From Chitinophaga sp. YR627 (GTDB lineage Bacteria > Bacteroidota > Bacteroidia > Chitinophagales > Chitinophagaceae), in assembly GCF_900114995.1 (NCBI RefSeq), contig NZ_FOUX01000008.1, forward strand, positions 124,001-188,000: a DNA stretch of 64,000 nt, in the 5' to 3' direction. A program made the position numbers and the translations under genes. Under the pieces are notes generated by a model. That model was given only the letters and a program-made list of their open reading frames with translations, had not been told where the DNA came from and searched no databases. How positions within the stretch are numbered: position 1 is the first letter of the stretch; each line of letters starts with the position of its first letter. Positions 61,581-64,000 of the stretch are shown piece by piece.

Positions 61581-61982
61581 TTATTCGGTAGCGGGATGCA
61601 GGCAGGGCAAGGATTGAGTTGTCATTGTCTTTCCATTGACCACCTTTTTGACTTTATCTGAATAGGTGGCTCCCCATTGGTCCATGGACAGGATCACTGG
61701 CAAAATGCTGTGCCCCATGGCGGTCAATGAATATTCTACGTGTAGCGGGAATCCTTTATGTACTTTCTTACTGACAATACCGAAGGTCTCCAGTTCGCTT
61801 AGCTGCATTTCCACGACCCTTGGAGTTGCAGTGATCAGTTGTTTCTGTATTTCGCTGGGTCTTTTATAACCGCGGTTGATCAGGTCAACAATGCAGGGCT
61901 TCCATTTAGCGCCAAGTACTTTCATAAACACGGTAATACCACAGTCCAGATCTTCAGGTGTTTTTCTTTCATACGTCTGCAT
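61581..61982 (-). CDS. HxlR-family winged-helix regulator, second copy
   Basis: 133 residues. The domain is LGAKWKPCIVDLINRGYKRPSEIQKQLITATPRVVEMQLSELETFGIV, then VEYSLTAMGHSILPVI. It has cysteines at CG and PC near the N-terminal arm that could sense electrophiles. It lies upstream of the DUF2306 gene on the same strand (66 bases) and may control it. Confidence 0.93.
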   Translation of the reverse strand: MQTYERKTPEDLDCGITVFMKVLGAKWKPCIVDLINRGYKRPSEIQKQLITATPRVVEMQLSELETFGIVSKKVHKGFPLHVEYSLTAMGHSILPVILSMDQWGATYSDKVKKVVNGKTMTTQSLPCLHPATE

Positions 61983-62100
61983 GGCGTTCGTTTTGAGTGA
62001 TACTGCAATTTAAGGCATTCGCAGTAATGGTGATGACAGCGGGAGCCTGAATGATCGTGCACAAGAAAACTTCGGGCAGAATAAGGGGATGATTTTGTTG

Positions 62101-63012
62101 CTAGTTCATATTCCTGAACTCGACGGGCGTTTTTCCGGTCTTTTGCTTGAAAAGTTTGTTGAAATACTGGGGATATTCGAAGCCCAGAGAATAGGCTATT
62201 TCACTCACGGATTTATTGGTGCTTAAGAGGATGTTCTTTGCTTCTTCGATCAGGTGGAAGTGGATGTGGTCCTGTGTATTTTTACCCGTTTCTTTTTTAA
62301 GCAGATCGCTGAGGTAGCTGGGAGAGAGGTGTACCTGTTCTGCCAGGTATTTGACAGTTGGCAATCCTCTTTCCTGTATATCATGCTGCTTGAAATATTC
62401 ATTCAGCATTGTTTCTATCTGTGCCACGACGGCATTGTTAGAGCTTTTTCGGGTGATGAATTGTCTGCCATAAAACCGGATGCAATAACTCAGGAGCAAT
62501 TCAAGTGTGGAGACAATGATGTTCTGACTATAGATATCAATGTTTTCCCTTAATTCAGCTTCAATTTTTAGCACACAGTCATATAAGATCTGTCTTTCTT
62601 TTTCAGACAAATGAAGCGCTTCAGATATTTCATAAGAGAAGAAATTATATTCTTTCATTTTGTCACCGAGAGACGTACCCCTAATCAGATCGGGATGAAA
62701 GAATATTCCCCATCCTGCCATACTATCTGAGGTTTCAATTTCACTATCCATTTCTATGACCTGGCCGGGCGCCATACAAATAAGACTGCCATCCTGGAAG
62801 TCAATGTTCTTGCGACCGTATTTCACATAGTTATTCGCGTAGGTTTTGAACATGATGGAATAGAAGTCCGCTGCAATCTTCGTTCCATCGCCGACATGTC
62901 CCTTTACTTTACCGAAATCTATAATAGTGATCAGCGGGTGGTGCAGATTTTCTCCCGGTTGAAACAACTTCAATAGATCTGCTATCGTCTGTAGATGAAC
63001 AAACTCGCTCAT
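62101..63012 (-). CDS. AraC-family transcriptional regulator
   Basis: 303 residues: an N-terminal cupin-like sensor (about 30-130; QDGSLICMAPGQVIEMDSE) and a C-terminal AraC helix-turn-helix pair at about 205-300 (VKYLAEQVHLSPSYLSDLLKKETGKNTQDHIHF, then SVSEIAYSLGFEYPQYFNKLFKQKTGKTPVEFRNMN). The SDR gene lies upstream on the same strand, 110 bases away, and is a plausible target. Confidence 0.94.
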   Translation of the reverse strand: MSEFVHLQTIADLLKLFQPGENLHHPLITIIDFGKVKGHVGDGTKIAADFYSIMFKTYANNYVKYGRKNIDFQDGSLICMAPGQVIEMDSEIETSDSMAGWGIFFHPDLIRGTSLGDKMKEYNFFSYEISEALHLSEKERQILYDCVLKIEAELRENIDIYSQNIIVSTLELLLSYCIRFYGRQFITRKSSNNAVVAQIETMLNEYFKQHDIQERGLPTVKYLAEQVHLSPSYLSDLLKKETGKNTQDHIHFHLIEEAKNILLSTNKSVSEIAYSLGFEYPQYFNKLFKQKTGKTPVEFRNMN

Positions 63013-63122
63013 GGCTGATGATGTGTATGTGTTTATGCCTAAATATACTTCAGAATATCCGGATGTTGTGTGGATAAATGAGCATCATTGTATGCAATGA
63101 CGCTCATTTATCGTAGTATGGT

Positions 63123-63938
63123 TTATATGCCAAACTGTTGTTTTATTCCACCGAGTATGGTAGCATCGTCCAGTTGCAGGCGGTTGCCTATAAAGACCTT
63201 TGCATCTTCTCCGGCAGCATATCTTAACTGATTACTATTATCGGTTGCCGCTTCATAGATAACCTGTGCGATCGTTTCTCCGGAGGATGCGTGCTGATAT
63301 AAAGCGGAGGTAGCTTCCATTACTTTTCCTACCAGTGACTGGTACTCGCTGAGTGATTCATCATTATTAAAATCAAAGGAACGGCTGGCGAAATCAGTAG
63401 CAATAGCACCTGGTTCAATGATTTTTACTTTTCCGTTAAACTGTTCCACTTCATAGGTCAGGGCTTCTGAGATGCCTTCGACAGCGAATTTAGTCCCATG
63501 ATATAAAGCACCTAATGGGAAGGTGATTTTACCACCGATAGAGGAAATGTTGATAATGGTGCCGCTTTTCTGCTGGCGGAAATAAGGTAATACAGCCCTG
63601 GTCACATCCAGCAGCCCGATCACATTGGTATTGAACTGGCGAATGATCTTTTCCCTTGGAAAGGACTCTAAAGGGCCATAAGCACCATATCCGGCATTGT
63701 TTACCAGTACATCGATATGGCCGAATTTCCGGATACCTTCCTGTACGGCATTTTCTATAGAGGCGATGTCCAGTACATCGAGCCGGGTAACCAGTACATT
63801 GTCTAAAGCTTTTAGTTCGGTATCCTTTTCAGGGTTACGCATGGTGGCAATTACATTCCATCCTTTTGTCTGAAAAAGCCTGGCAGTTGCATTGCCCAGA
63901 CCTGTACTTGCACCGGTAATGAAGATCGTTTTATTCAT
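63123..63938 (-). CDS. Short-chain dehydrogenase/reductase
   Basis: 271 residues from ATG at 63938 (MNKTIFITGASTGLGN); the upstream extension to 63992 is not SDR-like. The cofactor motif TGASTGLG is at 8-15 and VNNAGYG at 79-85. The catalytic serine is in NISSI (S133) and YHGTK gives Y146 and K150. It is a classical SDR related to oxidoreductases acting on small carbonyls. The last 60 bases of the window upstream of it show nothing further. Confidence 0.94.
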   Translation of the reverse strand: MNKTIFITGASTGLGNATARLFQTKGWNVIATMRNPEKDTELKALDNVLVTRLDVLDIASIENAVQEGIRKFGHIDVLVNNAGYGAYGPLESFPREKIIRQFNTNVIGLLDVTRAVLPYFRQQKSGTIINISSIGGKITFPLGALYHGTKFAVEGISEALTYEVEQFNGKVKIIEPGAIATDFASRSFDFNNDESLSEYQSLVGKVMEATSALYQHASSGETIAQVIYEAATDNSNQLRYAAGEDAKVFIGNRLQLDDATILGGIKQQFGI

Positions 63939-64000
63939 GATTCTGATGTTTAAGATGATGATGTAAAGGTCATATGAAAGGGGGAGCGGCACATAATACG

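Noticed and set aside
1..64000. CRISPR arrays, prophage genes, integrases or an origin of replication
   Set aside because: No regularly spaced repeats, cas genes, phage structural genes, integrase or DnaA-box cluster were seen in the window.

Overview
The window looks like chromosomal DNA of a member of the Bacteroidota, most likely the family Chitinophagaceae (Chitinophaga or a close relative). The grounds are three SusC/SusD outer-membrane pairs, two of them with their own FecI-type sigma factor and FecR anti-sigma factor, SusC proteins with an STN domain, many SPII lipoproteins, and -7 boxes of the Bacteroidota type TAnnTTTG in front of several genes. The assignment is by gene content only; no rRNA is present.

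Layout. 1-8.7 kb is accessory DNA: a truncated CPBP membrane protease, a WG-repeat protein, small membrane proteins, an AAA-ATPase/SWIM-zinc-finger pair bracketed by tRNA-3'-end-like repeats, and a tripartite HipBST-like toxin-antitoxin operon with three evenly spaced operators. 9.1-11.3 kb holds an RNA-binding/cold-shock array (one decayed RRM gene, two intact RRM genes, one CspA-type gene), a broken IS1182-type transposase and a tRNA-Asp. 11.5-23.5 kb is a polysaccharide utilization locus (PUL 1: sigma, FecR, SusC, SusD, a SusE-position lipoprotein, GH16, GH30, GH30), apparently for beta-1,3/beta-1,6-glucan. 23.6-30.8 kb, on the other strand and convergent with it, is PUL 2 (sigma, FecR, SusC, SusD), with a GH43 gene divergent from its sigma factor. 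32.1-42.4 kb is a third SusC/SusD pair without sigma/FecR, preceded by an 800-base leader and followed by a giant FG-GAP (CRTAC1-type) protein and a vanadium-haloperoxidase-like PAP2 enzyme. 42.4-64 kb is a mosaic of small regulator/enzyme units (AraC, HxlR and Crp/Fnr regulators; aldo-keto reductase, SDRs, quinone-oxidoreductase-like, nitroreductase and dehalogenase-like hydrolase), a siderophore-type TonB receptor, a PI-PLC-like enzyme and several lipoproteins.

How it works together. In PULs 1 and 2 the STN domain of SusC would report substrate transport to FecR, which frees the sigma factor to transcribe susC onward. In both PULs the FecR-susC gap also holds a strong intrinsic terminator pointing against susC. 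In both, the octamer TACTTTTG, a match to the -7 consensus, lies on the antisense strand exactly over the susC start codon. Together these predict an antisense leader RNA of about 90-100 nt at each locus, like the DonS class of Bacteroides PUL repressor RNAs. This is the most interesting signal in the window.

Other points worth checking are the HipBST-like operon with its 40-bp-spaced operators, the decayed third RRM gene, a 51-bp tandem operator before the ATPase gene, a perfect CRP-type site beside a Crp/Fnr gene that keeps the CRP recognition residues, and two inverted-repeat elements of unknown role.
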